Below, in pieces: positions 5,145 through 6,907 of a DNA stretch of 6,907 nt. The translations under genes and the position numbers were made by a program. Source of the DNA: Sphingomonadaceae bacterium (GTDB lineage: Bacteria; Pseudomonadota; Alphaproteobacteria; Sphingomonadales; Sphingomonadaceae); the NCBI GenBank assembly GCA_020446665.1, contig JAGREF010000202.1:1-6907 (forward strand), read 5' to 3'. A model generated the notes under the pieces. That model was given only the letters and a program-made list of their open reading frames with translations, was not told the DNA's origin and ran no database searches. The first letter of the stretch is position 1. Each line of letters begins with the position of its first letter.

Positions 5145-6907
5145 TACTGCCCGCCCTGCGCCTCTTCCAGTTCCGGCGCGCTGTCAGCACTGCGCCATGA
5201 CCCGCCGCCGACCCATGCGCCCATATCCACATCATCGCTGACCTTCCAGGGGAAGCCACCACGAGTGAGGAACAGCCGCTCCATCTCGGCGCGGGTAAAG
5301 GGACGCGAGCCCAACCGTCCGAAGATTGCGATCTGCCCCCCGGTCTCGTCCACCGCACGGTCCCGTGCGAGGCCGCGCGACATGGCAATTGCGGGCCCCT
5401 TGGTCTTCGCCCAGGCGACCAGTTCGGGCATCGGTTTGGGCGAGAAGCCATAGAAATTGCGCTGGCTGTCGGGGCTGGTCATCTGGATGACTTTCATCCC
5501 GTTCACCCCATCCGCGACATAGGCGAAGAGCGAAGCATTGGTGGAGCCAAGCACCACATCTTCCGCATCATTCATCAGCCCGCCCAACGTTTCGCGCTTG
5601 TATATCTTGGGTGCCATCGGGCGGGTCACATCCACGATAACCAGACCATCCTGCTTGGCCGCGACATAGGCATAGGTTCGCGCAATATAGAGACGCCGGG
5701 CATTGGCGAGTTCAATCGTCGCCTCGGGCACCGCCACCGGATTGCGCATATTGGTGACGTCGAACAGCTTCAGCCCGTCCATATCCGTGACCCAAAGATA
5801 GCGGAACTGGATCGCGCTGGCCCGCGCATCCTGCAATTCGCGCACGGCCGCCAATTGCGGATTGAGCGGGTCAGAAAGGTCCACGACCACCAGCCCGCGA
5901 TCTGCGGTGATATAGGCGATTTCGCCCGCCAGATGGATGTGCCGCGCACCATTCAGCACGCCGCCTTCATTCCATGTCACCGCCCGCTTCAGCTTGTTGT
6001 TGCGGAATTCGCCATCCGCAAGCGTATCGACATTGACGAGGATCAGCCCCTCTTCGGAATCGGTGATCGCAGCATAGTGATAGATCGGCAGGAAGGGCTG
6101 TTCCTGGTTCATCTCCTGCATTTCCGGCGTGTTGCGCGTCGGGGCGATGGCCTGTTCCGTGGGCAGCGCCATGCAGGTGGCATTGGCGCTCTTCACCCGC
6201 GTATCATGGCCGAGCGCTGAGAAAGGCCCTTCGATAATCCGTTCGGAGAAGCCTTTGTTCGCGATGCTCGCCACGTCATAGACAGCAAAGCCGCCCTTGC
6301 CCTCGGCCACGAACATATATTCACCGCGCAATTGCAGGCAGCCTACCCGTCCGCTGGTCCCTTCATGGACATTGGCGAATTGTTCGAGCGGCTTGGTCTC
6401 GCCCGACAGATTGTCGTCAAACGCCTGCCCGCGGGTCCAGTCCTTCAATTCGCGGTCATTATCGTCCACGAATTGCCGGTAATATTCGGGATAGGCATAT
6501 TTGTGCAGGTAAGATCCAAGCACAGCCTGCGGCTCGTCATATTCAGTCACGCGGATCGCTTCGAAGCCGCCTTCTTCACCGGTCCAGGCATTCAGCCCAA
6601 CGAAGTTGACGTAATTCGTACCCAGCAGCAGCAACTGGGCCATGATCGCATTATTGTCATCCGCTTCGGACAGATGGCAATCGGTGCAGGTCTTGGTCTC
6701 GGTCAGGCGCACTGTATGCGGGAAATGCGGAGCGAAGGCCTGACTGGAATAGCCCACCGCGCTGATCGGGGGCTGCTGCACATAGATACGTTCGCGGTTG
6801 ATATTGGTGGAAGACAGGACCAGCGCCGAGCTGGAACGGACCGGCGCAACCTGATTGCCCTTGGTCGTCTGATGCTTGCCCAGCTGGAACATCTGGTCGC
6901 GCGCCAC
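5144..6907 (-). CDS. LVIVD-repeat beta-propeller protein with a CxxCH haem c motif, 5' end cut by window
   Basis: 587 codons are visible, ending with TAG at 5144-5146. The codon at the window edge (GTG, 6905-6907) begins an unremarkable polar stretch with no signal peptide, so the protein very likely continues upstream. Residues are counted from that edge. CTDCH at 74-78 is a haem c site preceded by HFPH (61-64), a pattern in which the earlier His can be a distal haem ligand. At least six LVIVD-type repeats follow, starting near residues 206 (GFAVYDV), 287 (GLILVNV), 338 (GLVVVDLSDPLNP), 378 (GLKLFDVTNMRNP), 421 (GLVIVDVTRPMAP) and 470 (GMKVIQM). Each is preceded by a short aromatic/Val strand such as YAYVAA, as expected for propeller blades. 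Haem c attachment requires a periplasmic or extracellular location. The catalytic role is unknown. It may be a haem-carrying scaffold or a partner of the convergent multihaem operon. Confidence 0.87.
   Translation of the reverse strand: MARDQMFQLGKHQTTKGNQVAPVRSSSALVLSSTNINRERIYVQQPPISAVGYSSQAFAPHFPHTVRLTETKTCTDCHLSEADDNNAIMAQLLLLGTNYVNFVGLNAWTGEEGGFEAIRVTEYDEPQAVLGSYLHKYAYPEYYRQFVDDNDRELKDWTRGQAFDDNLSGETKPLEQFANVHEGTSGRVGCLQLRGEYMFVAEGKGGFAVYDVASIANKGFSERIIEGPFSALGHDTRVKSANATCMALPTEQAIAPTRNTPEMQEMNQEQPFLPIYHYAAITDSEEGLILVNVDTLADGEFRNNKLKRAVTWNEGGVLNGARHIHLAGEIAYITADRGLVVVDLSDPLNPQLAAVRELQDARASAIQFRYLWVTDMDGLKLFDVTNMRNPVAVPEATIELANARRLYIARTYAYVAAKQDGLVIVDVTRPMAPKIYKRETLGGLMNDAEDVVLGSTNASLFAYVADGVNGMKVIQMTSPDSQRNFYGFSPKPMPELVAWAKTKGPAIAMSRGLARDRAVDETGGQIAIFGRLGSRPFTRAEMERLFLTRGGFPWKVSDDVDMGAWVGGGSWRSADSAPELEEAQGGQ

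Noticed and set aside
6905..6907. GTG at the window edge as the true start of the LVIVD-repeat protein
   Set aside because: It is simply the last codon available. No ribosome site can be seen and a haem c protein needs an export signal, which is absent here, so the gene almost surely continues.

Overview
The window reads as a high-GC alphaproteobacterial chromosome segment. From the GC-rich codon use and protein style I would guess Sphingomonadales (Erythrobacter or Altererythrobacter-like), but no marker gene fixes this. It is almost entirely coding: six protein genes, no RNA genes, no mobile elements, no CRISPR, and no intergenic gap longer than 12 bases.

Plus strand, 1-4775: four tightly packed genes that look like one operon, with a 1-base overlap, a 10-base gap and a 2-base gap. 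(1) The C-terminal part of a protein with two cyclic-nucleotide-binding (cNMP) modules fused to a 16-cysteine, four-[4Fe-4S] ferredoxin domain of the DmsB/HybA/NrfC type. (2) A five-helix membrane protein whose histidines form two 14-residue-spaced pairs, the signature of a transmembrane di-heme cytochrome b. (3) A single-pass protein with a cytoplasmic FHA domain, one membrane helix and ten CxxCH haem c motifs on the periplasmic side. (4) A class III (CpdA-type) cyclic-nucleotide phosphodiesterase.

Minus strand, 6907-4772: two genes pointing toward the first operon. The upstream one is truncated by the window edge and encodes a LVIVD-repeat beta-propeller preceded by a CxxCH haem site. It is followed after 12 bases by a small four-helix membrane protein. 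The two transcription units meet tail to tail with a 4-base overlap.

Working model (inference): genes 1-3 form a continuous electron wire from a cytoplasmic iron-sulfur relay through a di-heme b membrane protein to a periplasmic decahaem cytochrome. cNMP modules sit on the cytoplasmic relay and an FHA module on the cytoplasmic end of the decahaem protein. The phosphodiesterase in the same operon could destroy the ligand of the cNMP modules, making this a redox conduit controlled allosterically by a second messenger rather than only by transcription. The neighbouring haem/propeller protein may be an additional periplasmic component. The electron donor, the acceptor and the direction of flow are not visible here.
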